NCBI GenBank assembly: GCA_963756425.1
Contig: CAVWNW010000011.1
Location: 310,001 to 374,000 of the forward strand
Length of the DNA: 64,000 bases
Direction of reading: 5' to 3'
Origin: DASQUK01 sp963756425
GTDB lineage: Bacteria; Actinomycetota; Acidimicrobiia; Acidimicrobiales; VFJN01
This document shows positions 15,689-24,203 of the stretch, piece after piece (position 1 is the stretch's first letter; every line of letters starts with the position of its first letter). A program made the translations under genes and the position numbers. Below the pieces are notes generated by a model. The model was not told the DNA's origin and searched no databases. It saw only the letters and a program-made list of their open reading frames with translations.

Positions 15689-16480
15689 ATGCAGGTAACG
15701 ACAATCACATCTGCCGACGGAACTAACTTGGCGGCACGCCACTCGGGCCACGGTTCGCCCATGGTGCTCGTGCACGGCGCCAACGGAGACCTCGATACCT
15801 GTGCCCTCATTGAAGGACTGCTGGCCGAGCGCCATTCCGTGTGGGTCTACTCCCGCCGGGGGCGAGGCGGCAGCGGCGATGGACCCGACTATGCCCTCGA
15901 GCGCGAGGTCGAAGACGTGTTGACCGTCCTCGCCGCCGCCGGCGACCACCCCCACCTGTTCGGACATTCAGGCGGAGCGGCGTACTGCCTCCTAGCAGCC
16001 GACCAGCGGCCGTCCTTGAGCTCGCTCGTACTCTACGAGCCGCCCCTGCACCTCGACCGCCTGAACCCAAGCATCATCGACAACATGCAGGCCGCCCTCG
16101 ACGCCGGCAACCCAGACCGCGCCCTCGAGATCGTCCTTCCCGCGGTCGGCATGGTCGATACAGAAATACAGGTGCTCCGATCGCTGGAGCCGGTGTGGGA
16201 GAGGCTCCGAGCGGGCGTCCGCCTCGTCCCCCGCGAACTCCGAACCGGGTTCGAGGCCATCGACACGCTGGACGCGTTTGACCCGCCGGACATCCCGACC
16301 CTTTACCTCTTCGGAGAGGCAACGGACGCGTCAATATTCCCGACCCCTGACGAAGTTGCCGAACTGTTGCCCAAGGCGCAGCTCCACGGGCTTCCGGGGC
16401 AGCGGCATCTCGCCCTCGCCTTCGACCCCACGTCGGTCGCCCAGGCAATCCTGCATTTCACAACCGCCCACGACGGTTGA
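15689..16480 (+). CDS. Alpha/beta hydrolase
   Basis: A 263-residue cytoplasmic alpha/beta-hydrolase. The oxyanion motif is VLVHGANGD (about residues 26-34), the nucleophile elbow GHSGGAAYC (Ser about 92), the acid probably the Asp or Glu around LFGEATDAS, and the base His in PGQRHLALAF. The ATG has AAGGAG 5 bases upstream. It probably hydrolyses an ester or related bond; the substrate is unknown. It may belong with the flavoenzyme upstream. Confidence 0.85.
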   Translation: MQVTTITSADGTNLAARHSGHGSPMVLVHGANGDLDTCALIEGLLAERHSVWVYSRRGRGGSGDGPDYALEREVEDVLTVLAAAGDHPHLFGHSGGAAYCLLAADQRPSLSSLVLYEPPLHLDRLNPSIIDNMQAALDAGNPDRALEIVLPAVGMVDTEIQVLRSLEPVWERLRAGVRLVPRELRTGFEAIDTLDAFDPPDIPTLYLFGEATDASIFPTPDEVAELLPKAQLHGLPGQRHLALAFDPTSVAQAILHFTTAHDG

Positions 16481-16857
16481 GCGCGTTGGATGAACCGGTC
16501 TCGAAACTACCGGAGAGCGCCCGCGATCACCGGAGCAGAACGACGGATTTCGTGCGGGCACGAAGAAGCGCTTCTCGTTGGAGGTTCACGGCAAGGAGGC
16601 TCGGCGATTGATACAGATCTGCCGATCTCGCGCCCCGTCGTTCTGTGCTAGCGGTCCGATAGGCGGCGGGTACGCGGATCGAAGCCTGTTTGTGTCAAGA
16701 GGGGATTCGAGAGCGCGTCGAAGCAGCCCGCTGGTGGCGGGCGTAGGTTTGGTTGTCGGGTCTGGGAGTGGCTTGTCCGAAGAGCCGGCTCAGGGTGCAA
16801 GGCCGGTCACGCTGGATTACGAGTCGTCCCTGTTGCCTTCCCGGGCCCACCGTTGTT
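16481..16857. other. 377-bp non-coding stretch between hydrolase and IS110
   Basis: No convincing gene. It contains one copy of the dispersed repeat core (16620-16633) with a downstream part (GTTCTGTGCT and GGCGGCG) that follows the 87-bp copy at 7903-7989 for about 60 bp. The rest is probably the flank and left end of the IS110-type element, whose exact end I cannot set. Confidence 0.45.
16620..16633 (+). repeat. Dispersed repeat core
   Basis: An exact TGCCGATCTCGCGC followed by CCCGTCGTTCTGTGCT, close to the copy at 7913. The matching end motif is at 18096, on the far side of the IS110 gene, so one repeat may have been split by that insertion. Confidence 0.5.
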
Positions 16858-17873
16858 TCAGCGGTGAACGTCGGCGACGAGTTGCCGGTAGACGGTGGTG
16901 GCGATCTGGCGTTTGAGGGCTCGTAGGGCTTCTTTGGGGGTCTTGCCCTGGTCGGGCTTTCGCCGGTAGTAGGCACGTCCGGGGGTGTCGTTGGGTACCT
17001 GGGTCACGGCGGCGACGTGCAGCGCCCGGTTGAGCTGGCGGTTGCCGCGGGGGTTGAGCCGGTGCCGTTGTTTGGGCCCGCTCGATGCGGCGATGGGGGC
17101 GGTGCCGGTGTAGCGGGTGTAGTGGCCGCTGGTGGGGAACCGGGCGATGTGGCCGGTGTGGCCCAGGATGATGGCGGCGCCGAGCGGGCCGATGCCGTGG
17201 ATATCGGTGAGCGTGGTGGCCGAGGCGAGGACGGCTTCGGTGATGCGTTCGCTGGTGGCGATCAGCTGGTTGTCGAACCGGCGGACATCGCCTGCCAGCT
17301 CGAGCGCGACCTGTTTGGGTTCGAGCTCGACCGGCCCCGTCGGCCCGACGCCGCGCAGGATCCGCCCGGCCTGTTGGGCTGAGAGCAGGTGGCCGGCGCC
17401 GCCTGGGGTCAGGCCACAGAGCAGGGCGTGAAGTCGGCAGATCGCCTGGGTGCGCAGCCCGGTGAGGTCGTGGTGCCGGTCGGCCAGCAGGCGCAGCACC
17501 GCGGGGTGATCCACCGGGGTGGCCTGGCGCAGTCGGGTGTGACGTAGCGCCACGATCGCGGCGGCCCGGGCGTCGTGGGGGTCGGTCTTGTCGGTGCAGC
17601 CGGCGTCGAGCAGCCGCACCGCGCCGACAGCGTCGGTGGCACATCCAGCACCGACTCGCCGGCGGCGACCAGCTGCTGTGCCAGCAACGCACCCAGCCCG
17701 GAGGCCGACTCGATGGCCCAGGTGCGGGGCGTGAAGTCGGCGGCGAAGCGGAGCAGCCGGTCACGCTGGCGTCGATCCGCGCTGACTCGCAGCTCCCCGA
17801 TGACGCTCTCGGTGCGGTCGAGCACCGCTGCGGTGTGGGACCCCTTGTGGGGGTCGATCCCGATGATGAACAC
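16858..17873 (-). pseudogene. IS110-family transposase with one frameshift
   Basis: From GTG 17873 the frame reads FIIGIDPHKGSHTAAVLDRT (first catalytic Asp), TWAIESASGLG (Glu) and VLDVPPTLSA. Then one G is missing near 17623, and the protein continues in the next frame: RLLDAGCTDKTDPHDARAAA (the two Asp), and C-terminal Transposase_20 sequence DIHGIGPLGAAIILG and YTRYTGTAPIAASSGPKQR. The DEDD residues are all present, so the only defect seen is the one-base loss. Element ends are not obvious, as usual for IS110, which lacks long inverted repeats. Confidence 0.82.
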
Positions 17874-18095
17874 GTGCCCTCCTCGTGGCTGTGCCAGTGG
17901 TGATGCCACGGCGGGCACTCCTGATGAGGGTCGATTGCTCGCGCCTGTTTCGAGCCACGCCGCAGCGAGAACCCGGCCGGCGGCCAGTTCGCTCTGAAGC
18001 CAACCAACAACGGTGGGCAAGGCATTCTGGAGACCGCCCGCCGAGCTCTCGGAAGCTACGACCACCCGCAGCTCCGTGCGCTCAGCCAACCATCA

Positions 18096-18111
18096 GGGCA
18101 ATATGCGCTCG
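18096..18111 (+). repeat. Dispersed repeat, end motif, abutting TMEM175 start
   Basis: GGGCAATATGCGCTCG; its last G is the first base of the GTG start of the TMEM175 gene. The same motif lies in inverted form at 21151-21166, upstream of the TMEM175 remnant. Confidence 0.5.
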
Positions 18112-18728
18112 TGCCTCGGTCGCTCAGCTCTTCGCGAATGGAGGCGTTCAGCGACGGTGTGTTCTCCATCGCGGCGACACTGTTGGTATTCGACATCGCG
18201 CTTGATCCACCGGGAACGCCGTTAGAACAAGTGCTCCACGCGTGGCCCGGGTATCTCGGCTACGTCATCAGCTTCCTGACGATCGGCGCGGCGTGGCTCG
18301 GACACAGTGCGATGACCGACCGCCTGACACACGCAGACTCACTACTCCTGCGCATCAACTTGCTGCTGCTGCTCGTCGTTGCGTTCCTGCCATTTCCGAC
18401 GATGCTCATCGCCGACGCAATCCGCGACGACACCAGTGGTGAGCGCGTCTACGTCACGCTCTACGGCCTCACACTGCTCAGCATCCGCCTCCTCGGATCT
18501 GCTCTCGACGCATACGCTCGACGCGAGCACCTCTACTCCACCGAACAGGCCGACGAAGAGCTACAAGCCGACCGCGGCACTCTGGTGCCGGTCATCATCG
18601 CCTACGTCATCGCGATCCTCGTCGGGCTCGCCCTGCCGACGCTCGCAGTCGTGCTGTACCTCGCCCTCGCAGTGTTCATCGTCGTGCCGCTAGGGCACAT
18701 TCGAGACGTGCTGTTCAAGCGCTCGTAG
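18111..18728 (+). CDS. TMEM175-family (DUF1211) potassium channel-like protein
   Basis: A 205-residue protein with the family signature R-x-E-A-F-S-D-G-V-F-x-I-A-A-T-L-L in helix 1 (residues about 9-25: RMEAFSDGVFSIAATLLVFD). About six hydrophobic segments follow (for example YLGYVISFLTIGAAWLGH, LLLLLVVAFLPFPTML, VPVIIAYVIAILVGLALPTL), as in bacterial single-repeat TMEM175 channels, which conduct K+ as tetramers. The GTG start was chosen because the ATG at 18138 would remove the conserved Arg. A copy of the dispersed repeat lies on each side of the gene. Confidence 0.85.
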   Translation: MPRSLSSSRMEAFSDGVFSIAATLLVFDIALDPPGTPLEQVLHAWPGYLGYVISFLTIGAAWLGHSAMTDRLTHADSLLLRINLLLLLVVAFLPFPTMLIADAIRDDTSGERVYVTLYGLTLLSIRLLGSALDAYARREHLYSTEQADEELQADRGTLVPVIIAYVIAILVGLALPTLAVVLYLALAVFIVVPLGHIRDVLFKRS

Positions 18729-18729
18729 C

Positions 18730-18743
18730 TGCCGATCTCGCGC
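18730..18743 (+). repeat. Dispersed repeat core
   Basis: TGCCGATCTCGCGC begins at the base after the TAG stop of the TMEM175 gene, followed by ACGGCGTTTTG. Confidence 0.5.
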
Positions 18744-18939
18744 ACGGCGTTTTGCCCCCAGCAGGCCGGCGGTCGCAGCGGCTGGTGCCGGCGACGCCCG
18801 GATTTCGTCCGTTCGGGGTGATGCCAGGCCCGTGTGGTTCTGGGTCTAATGGGCACCCCAGGTGAACGAGATCGCCAACCGCGCCGACGAGGCATGGACG
18901 GCGGCCGTTCCTGGAACCCCCGACCGGGAGGAGAGTTCG

Positions 18940-19449
18940 ATGGCCAAGCCCGATGCAATGTTCATCTATATCGGCACCTACCCGAGTGAGGCAGCGGCAC
19001 GAGACGACTATGCCGTGGTGCAGGATCTCCACTCGCTCGGTGCTGTCGGGACCTACGACGCGGCTGTGGTCACCAAGGACGACGCCGGCAAGGTCCACGT
19101 CAACAAGGATGAGATGGCCACCAGGCACGGAGCCTGGGGTGGGGCGGCCGCCGGGGCGGTTGTCGGGATCCTGTTCCCTCCCGCCATCATCGGTTCTGCG
19201 GTCGTCGGCGCGGCCGTGGGCGGCGCCGGAGGCCATTTGTGGCGCGGCCTGTCCCGCTCCGACGTCAAGGAGCTCGGCGACGTCATCGATTCTGGTGAGG
19301 CCGCGCTGCTGATCGTCGGTGAGAGCACGGTGCAGGAGGCGGTGGACAAGGCGGGGTTGAAGGCCGAGAAGCAGGTCGCCAAGGAGCTCGACGTCAGCCC
19401 CAAGGAGGTCGACGCAGCGATCCAAGAGGCGGCTGGCGAGATCACCTGA
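18940..19449 (+). CDS. DUF1269-type protein with Gly-rich membrane-like hairpin
   Basis: A 169-residue protein: an N-terminal alpha/beta domain (FIYIGTYPSEAAARDDYAVV; VGTYDAAVVTKDDAGKVHV), a Gly/Ala/Val hairpin (GAWGGAAAGAVVGILF and IIGSAVVGAAVGGAGGHLW, about residues 65-105), then a charged C-terminal helix region (STVQEAVDKAGLKAEKQVAK). This is the DUF1269 layout; function unknown. GGGAGGAG precedes the ATG; the frame upstream (18862) lacks such support. The DUF2252 gene follows after 44 bp and is probably co-transcribed. A second DUF1269 gene lies at 41074-41598. Confidence 0.78.
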   Translation: MAKPDAMFIYIGTYPSEAAARDDYAVVQDLHSLGAVGTYDAAVVTKDDAGKVHVNKDEMATRHGAWGGAAAGAVVGILFPPAIIGSAVVGAAVGGAGGHLWRGLSRSDVKELGDVIDSGEAALLIVGESTVQEAVDKAGLKAEKQVAKELDVSPKEVDAAIQEAAGEIT

Positions 19450-19493
19450 CCACCAGCCCCCGCCTAAGCCAACACACGGGAAGGACGGAGCCG

Positions 19494-20921
19494 ATGGCCG
19501 TCAAGACCAGGGTCGCGCATCCGAGTGTGGAGGAACGGCGAGCGCGAGGCGAGGAGGCGCGCAGCCGGACGCCGGTGGCCAGCCATACTGGCTGGGCGGC
19601 GGCCACCGGGCGGCCTGATCCGGTGGGGTTGTTGGAGGAGCAGGACGCCGACCGGGAGCCCGACCTGGTGCCGGTCCGGCACGGGCGGATGGTGGTGTCG
19701 CCGTTCACCTTCTACCGGGGGGCGGCCAAGATCATGGCCGCCGACCTGGACGGCACGCCCGTCGCTGGCCTGGACGTGCAGCTGTGCGGGGATGCGCACC
19801 TGTCGAACTTCGGTTTGTTCGCCTCGCCCGAGCGGCGGTTGTTGTTCGATGTGAACGACTTCGACGAGACCCTGGCGGGGCCGTTCGAGTGGGACGTGAA
19901 GCGGATGGCGGCCAGCTTCACGATCGCGGGCCGTAACAACGGCTTCGCCAAGGCCGACACCCGGGCGGCGACCCGGGCGTCGGTGCGGGCCTATCGGGAG
20001 GCGATGGCCAGCTTCGCCCAGATGGGCAACATGGCCATCTGGTACGCGCACCTGGACGAGGACGAGCTCCAGAAGGGAATCCGCAGCGCCGCCAAGGCCT
20101 CGAAATCGAAGAAGCAGGCCAAGCGGGCCCAAAAGACGACCCGGAAGGTGTTCGCCAAGGCGCACACCCGTGACAGCCTGCAGGCGCTGTCCAAGCTCTG
20201 CGAGCTGGTCGACGGGGGCTACCAGATCGTCAGTCAGCCGCCGATCGTGGTCCCGGCGCGGGAGCTGGCGGCCACCTACGGCTTGTCCCGGGATGAGATC
20301 GAACACGGCCTCCACGAGCAGTTCCGCCGCTACCGGGCCACCCTGCGCGATGATCAGCGTCAGCTGCTGGAGCGGTTCGAGTTGGTCGATGTGGCCCGCA
20401 AGGTGGTGGGGGTGGGCAGCGTCGGCACCCGGGCCTACATCGGCTTGCTCCAGGGTCGCGACCAGCACGACCCGCTGTTCCTGCAGGTCAAGGAGGCGAC
20501 CGCGTCGGTTCTGGAGGGCCCTCTGCCCAAGAGCCGCTACAAGCAGCACGGCGAACGGGTCGTGTATGGGCAGCGGATGATGCAGGCCGCCAGCGATATC
20601 TATCTGGGCTGGACAAAGGGAGCCGACGACCGTCACTACTACTGGCGGCAGCTGCGCGATATGAAGGGCTCGGTCGAGGTCGAGTCGTTGCTCCCGCTCG
20701 GCCTCGGCGTGTATGCCGGAATCTGCGGCTGGACCCTGGCCCGGGCCCACGCCCGATCCGGCGACCCGGTCGCGATCGCCACCTACCTCGGCAACGACGA
20801 CCAGTTCGACCGGTCGATCAGCGACTTCTCCGAGCTCTACGCCGACCAGAACGAACTCGACTACGAGGCCTTCGCCAACGCCATCCGGTCCGGACGCCTG
20901 GAAGCCCTCGAAGGCGTCTGA
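19494..20921 (+). CDS. DUF2252 protein (kinase-like fold)
   Basis: A 475-residue soluble protein with the DUF2252 motifs GDAHLSNFGLFASPERRLLF (about residues 99-118), DVNDFDETLAGPFEWDVKRM and YYWRQLRDMKGSVEVE. The GDxHxxNxG and D-x-N-D-F-D motifs resemble the catalytic and metal-binding loops of aminoglycoside-phosphotransferase-like kinases, but no substrate is known. A Lys-rich loop (KASKSKKQAKRAQKTTRKVF) lies near residue 200. GGAAGGACGG precedes the ATG. It follows the DUF1269 gene. Confidence 0.85.
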   Translation: MAVKTRVAHPSVEERRARGEEARSRTPVASHTGWAAATGRPDPVGLLEEQDADREPDLVPVRHGRMVVSPFTFYRGAAKIMAADLDGTPVAGLDVQLCGDAHLSNFGLFASPERRLLFDVNDFDETLAGPFEWDVKRMAASFTIAGRNNGFAKADTRAATRASVRAYREAMASFAQMGNMAIWYAHLDEDELQKGIRSAAKASKSKKQAKRAQKTTRKVFAKAHTRDSLQALSKLCELVDGGYQIVSQPPIVVPARELAATYGLSRDEIEHGLHEQFRRYRATLRDDQRQLLERFELVDVARKVVGVGSVGTRAYIGLLQGRDQHDPLFLQVKEATASVLEGPLPKSRYKQHGERVVYGQRMMQAASDIYLGWTKGADDRHYYWRQLRDMKGSVEVESLLPLGLGVYAGICGWTLARAHARSGDPVAIATYLGNDDQFDRSISDFSELYADQNELDYEAFANAIRSGRLEALEGV

Positions 20922-20956
20922 GGAGCCGTCCGCTGCGCATGACAATGCTGGTTGCC

Positions 20957-21025
20957 ATCTGCTTCGCCCTCGGCCAGCAGCTTCGTGGGGAACGGCAGGA
21001 ACGCGATGACGAGGAGCAACAGCCG
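20957..21025 (-). pseudogene. Remnant of a second TMEM175 gene
   Basis: The minus-strand frame holds GRLLLLVIAFLPFPTKLLAE, which matches NLLLLLVVAFLPFPTMLIAD of the intact gene at 18111-18728. Only this piece is recognisable. Its left side runs into the antisense of the DUF2252 3' end and its right side leads to an inverted copy of the dispersed repeat at 21151-21175. It is a decayed paralogue in opposite orientation. Confidence 0.7.
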
Positions 21026-21150
21026 TCCACTACTGCTGTCGCGGATGGTCCGTCCCGACTGCACCGCCATGCCGCGTCGCCCAGCGGTGCGGCGGCTGTC
21101 GCGCCGGGCGCTCGGAATCGCGGGCATGTGATCCATCTGAGCGGTGGCGC

Positions 21151-21175
21151 CGAGCGCATATCTGCCGATCCGCGC
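21151..21175 (-). repeat. Dispersed repeat, core and end together
   Basis: CGAGCGCATATCTGCCG (21151-21167) joins the inverted end motif to the core, TGCCGATC then CGCGC, one T short. On the minus strand it lies about 125 bp upstream of the TMEM175 remnant, as the plus-strand copy lies at the start of the intact gene. Confidence 0.5.
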
Positions 21176-21214
21176 CGTGGCGTTCAGTGCCTCCCGCCGC
21201 TGGGCGACGGCCGC

Positions 21215-21421
21215 TCACGGCTTGCTCGTGACCCGATCGGGGGTCACGGCCCGGAACGATCGCTTACCCCACACGTTGCGGGAACCGCCATAGACGGTGA
21301 CCCACTCGCCGGCCTCAGTGCGCGAGTGACCCACGAAGGTGAACGAGCCGCGCAACCCGACCACCGTTACAGGTTCGCCTTTGGTGAGGTCTCCCCAAGT
21401 ATCGATGGTGGTGACCGTCAT
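21215..21421 (-). CDS. Small hypothetical protein, 68 aa
   Basis: The frame from ATG 21421 reads DTWGDLTKGEPVTVVGLRGS then FTFVGHSRTEAGEWVTVYGG and KRSFRAVTPDRVTSKP. The alternating pattern suggests a small SH3-like beta-barrel, similar in style to small proteins of actinomycete mobile elements. No named family recognised. It is isolated, with no partner gene nearby. Confidence 0.5.
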   Translation of the reverse strand: MTVTTIDTWGDLTKGEPVTVVGLRGSFTFVGHSRTEAGEWVTVYGGSRNVWGKRSFRAVTPDRVTSKP

Positions 21422-21735
21422 CGACCCGCCTCGTGGTCGCCGTTGATCGCCACGGACATAGTCGTAGTCCTCTCCGGCCGTTGGCTGGTGGACCCAACTC
21501 CCTCTTCGAGACTCAATGTCGTGGTTGCGACGGGACGAGCCCTGCTGCGACTGTGCCCGGCTTCCAGTTACCGCCCGGTTCTACTCGGACGGTTCTACTC
21601 GGACGGTTCTAGCGGGGGTTCGCTGGTGCCGCGTTTCGGTGAATGCGTTGCTGGCCCTGGCCCGTGCCCGGCAGCGTCGCAGTGGGGACGTGATCGCGAG
21701 GGCCCGGAACCGTCAGGGTTCCTTCGCCCGGCTCG
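21422..21735. other. 314-bp stretch without a clear gene
   Basis: It contains a short tandem (CTACTCGGACGGTT twice, around 21580-21608) and a plus-strand open frame (21516-21770) whose middle, NALLALARARQRRSGDVIAR, looks protein-like but has no supported start. Probably remnants. Confidence 0.3.
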
Positions 21736-21927
21736 ATGACCACCGTGAAGTTGAGCGAGCTCCGCGATGAGATCTGGGACCTGGCCGAGCGCCCCGGTCC
21801 GTTGTCCGAGGCTGACGAGCGGCGCTGGAAGCTGCTTCCCTCACTGGATCGGGCTCGCCGGCGTAGGGGACACGTTGCAGCGCGACGAACGCCGGCATCG
21901 TCCCGGCACATCGGCGCCGCGGACTAG
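21736..21927 (+). CDS. Small hypothetical protein, 63 aa, cut at the IS30 end
   Basis: From ATG 21736 the frame reads MTTVKLSELRDEIWDLAERP then SEADERRWKLLPSLDRARRR. It looks like the N-terminal helix of a small soluble protein. Its TAG stop is 2 bases before IS30 copy 2, so the C-terminus may have been displaced. Family unknown. Confidence 0.35.
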   Translation: MTTVKLSELRDEIWDLAERPGPLSEADERRWKLLPSLDRARRRRGHVAARRTPASSRHIGAAD

Positions 21928-22767
21928 CGCCAGATCGGGGGCTGGGCTCAGGTGGTGAACGCAACATGCGCCTCGATCGAGATGGTCAGGTCGGGGAGGG
22001 CATGTGGAGCAGTTGTCGGCTTTGGAGCTGGAACGGATCGAAGAGCTGCTGGCTGAAGACGCGCCGTTCTGGCGGCTGCGTCAGGAGGTGCCGAGATCGC
22101 GGTATGCGATCCATCGGGCGGTGAAACGGCTCCGGCGTCCGCCGGCGCCGGAGCCGAACCGCTCGCCGCTGCGGCTTTCGCTGGCTGAACGCGAGGAAAT
22201 CTCCCGGGGTCTGGCGGCGGGCGAGTCGCTCCGGGTGATCGCCCGCGGGTTGGGCCGGGCACCGTCCACGGTGTCACGCGAGGTTGCTCGCAACGGTGGA
22301 CCGGCCAGCTATCGGGCGTGCCGGGCGGATCGGGCAGCGGTTCGCAACATGCGTCGCCCCAAGGTCGCCAAGCTCACCCGGTGTCCGCGGCTGCGGGCGG
22401 TTGTGGAAGCCAAGCTCGAGCTGCGCTGGTCGCCGCAGCAGATCGCGAGTTGGCTGGTCTTGGAGTTCCCCGACGACGCGGAGATGCGGGTGTCGCACGA
22501 AACGATCTACCTGTCGCTATTCGTGCAATCCCGGGGTGCGCTGCGCAAAGAGCTGACCCGCTACCTGCGGATGAAACGCAGTATCCGGCGCCCCGGAGGC
22601 AAGGCACCACCCAACGGCCAAAGCCACATCCCGGCGATGGTCAACATCCGTGAACGACCCGCCGAGGCCGCCGACCGGGCGGTGCCGGGCCACTGGGAAG
22701 GCGACCTCCTCTACGGCCAAGGCCCCGGCGTGATCGCCACGCTGGTCGAGCGCCACAGCCGATTCGT

Positions 22768-24203
22768 GGCTCTCCGCGGTGAAGCGTGGGGGCGTGTCGG
22801 CTGGTAGCTGAGTGATAGGCGTCCGCGGGCGCGGTCAGGGGCCTCGCTATTGATGCGGCTGTTGAACGACTGCATCGACAGGAGGCCCCTGGTGGAACGC
22901 GACGGTAGCGGTGTGTCCGCGCTGGTCGGGCTCGACGGATTTGTCGTGACCGCCCAGCTGTTCGACGACGACAGCGGCGAGTGGTGGCTCGCGATCGAGA
23001 CGACCGAGGACCGGGCCTGGTGCCCGTCCTGTGGTGTGCGTGCGGTCGGCCACGGCCGCCGCCGGGTCGTGGTACGTGATCTTCCGATGGCGGGCCATCC
23101 GGTGCGGCTGGTGTGGGCCAAGCGTCTGTGGCGCTGCGGGGAACCGGCCTGCCCGACCCGAACATGGTCCGAGGAGTCCGACGAGATCGGCCCGCGGGCG
23201 GTGCTCACCGAACGAGCCCGGGCGGAGATCTGCCGCCGGGTCGGCCCCGCCCAGCACTCCGTGGCCCAGGCGGCGCGGGACTTCGGGGTGTCGTGGCACG
23301 CGGCGATGGCCGCCGTTCGGGATCACGGCCAACCGAGGGTTGATCACCTGGCCCGGCTGGGCGCCCCCTCGGCGGTGGGTCTGGACGAGACGTCGTTCCT
23401 GGCGGCCACCGTCGAGCACCCCACCCTGTTGGTGACGGGCATCCTCGACCTCGACGCCGGCCGCCTGGTCGACGTTCTCCCTGCTCGCAGCGCTATCGCG
23501 GTGACCGACTGGCTCGCCGCAAAGCCCGCGCCGTGGCTGACCGGGATCCGCCACGTGGTGATCGACCCTTACCAGCCCTACGCCACCGCGGTCGCTGCCG
23601 GGTTACCCGACGCCCGGCTAGTGGTCGATCACTTCCATGTGATCCGCCTCGCCAACACGGCGCTCGACGAGGTCCGCCGCCGGGTCCAGCACGCCACCAC
23701 CGGGCACCGGGGCCGCAAGCACGATCCGCTCTACCGGATCCGCCGACGCCTGTTGGCCGGCCACGAACGACTCGGGCCAACCGGGTTCGCCAGGGTCCTC
23801 GCGCACCTCGACGCCGGTGACCCCGACGGCGAAGTCGGCGCCGCCTACCTCGCCAAGGAGCTACTGCGCGAGAGCTTCGACACACGCGACGCCTTCGAGG
23901 CCCGCCGGCGACTCGTCAGCTTCTACGACTACTGCGCCAGCAGCGACGTGGCCGAGCTCGAGCGACTCGCCCGCACGATCGGCCGCTGGGAGGTCCCGAT
24001 CCTTCGCTGGCACCGCACCCGGCTCACCAACGCAGCGACCGAGGGCACCAACCTGGTCATCAAGAACATCAAGCGCCTCGGCTTCGGGTTCCGGAACTTC
24101 GACAACTACAGGCTCCGCCTCCTCCTTCGCTGCGGCGCCCCATGGCAACATCGGCACCTCGCATCAATACGACCCCGTCAAACACGCTTCACCGCGTAGA
24201 GCC
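22768..24203 (+). mobile_element. ISL3-family insertion sequence, complete
   Basis: A 1436-bp element with terminal inverted repeats GGCTCTCCGCGGTGAAGCG and, inwards from the right, GGCTCTACGCGGTGAAGCG (one mismatch in at least 21 bp). The flanking CGATTCGT at 22760-22767 and 24204-24211 is an 8-bp target duplication, the size typical of ISL3. IS30 copy 1 shows the uninterrupted target. The transposase fills nearly the whole element. Confidence 0.95.
22853..24199 (+). CDS. ISL3-family transposase
   Basis: A 448-residue transposase. An N-terminal zinc finger is visible (WCPSCGVRAVGHG and LWRCGEPACPTRTW), followed by HTH (ARDFGVSWHAAMAAV) and the DDE_Tnp_ISL3 core: Asp in VGLDETSFL, Asp in VVIDPYQPYATAV with VVDHFHVIRLAN, and Glu in NAATEGTNLVIKNIKRLGFG. 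The ATG at 22853 was chosen over the TTG one codon earlier. Its TAG stop lies in the right inverted repeat. No defects are seen, so this is the IS most likely to be active. Confidence 0.93.
   Translation: MRLLNDCIDRRPLVERDGSGVSALVGLDGFVVTAQLFDDDSGEWWLAIETTEDRAWCPSCGVRAVGHGRRRVVVRDLPMAGHPVRLVWAKRLWRCGEPACPTRTWSEESDEIGPRAVLTERARAEICRRVGPAQHSVAQAARDFGVSWHAAMAAVRDHGQPRVDHLARLGAPSAVGLDETSFLAATVEHPTLLVTGILDLDAGRLVDVLPARSAIAVTDWLAAKPAPWLTGIRHVVIDPYQPYATAVAAGLPDARLVVDHFHVIRLANTALDEVRRRVQHATTGHRGRKHDPLYRIRRRLLAGHERLGPTGFARVLAHLDAGDPDGEVGAAYLAKELLRESFDTRDAFEARRRLVSFYDYCASSDVAELERLARTIGRWEVPILRWHRTRLTNAATEGTNLVIKNIKRLGFGFRNFDNYRLRLLLRCGAPWQHRHLASIRPRQTRFTA

Noticed and set aside
16858..17619. 253-codon ORF as a complete IS110 transposase
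   Set aside because: It lacks the first catalytic Asp and Glu, which lie in the other frame upstream; the gene is one frameshifted unit from 17873.
7903..21175. Dispersed repeats as integron attC sites
   Set aside because: The repeats recur between cargo genes like cassettes, but I see no GTTRRRY-type core sites, no integron integrase, and genes lie in both orientations.
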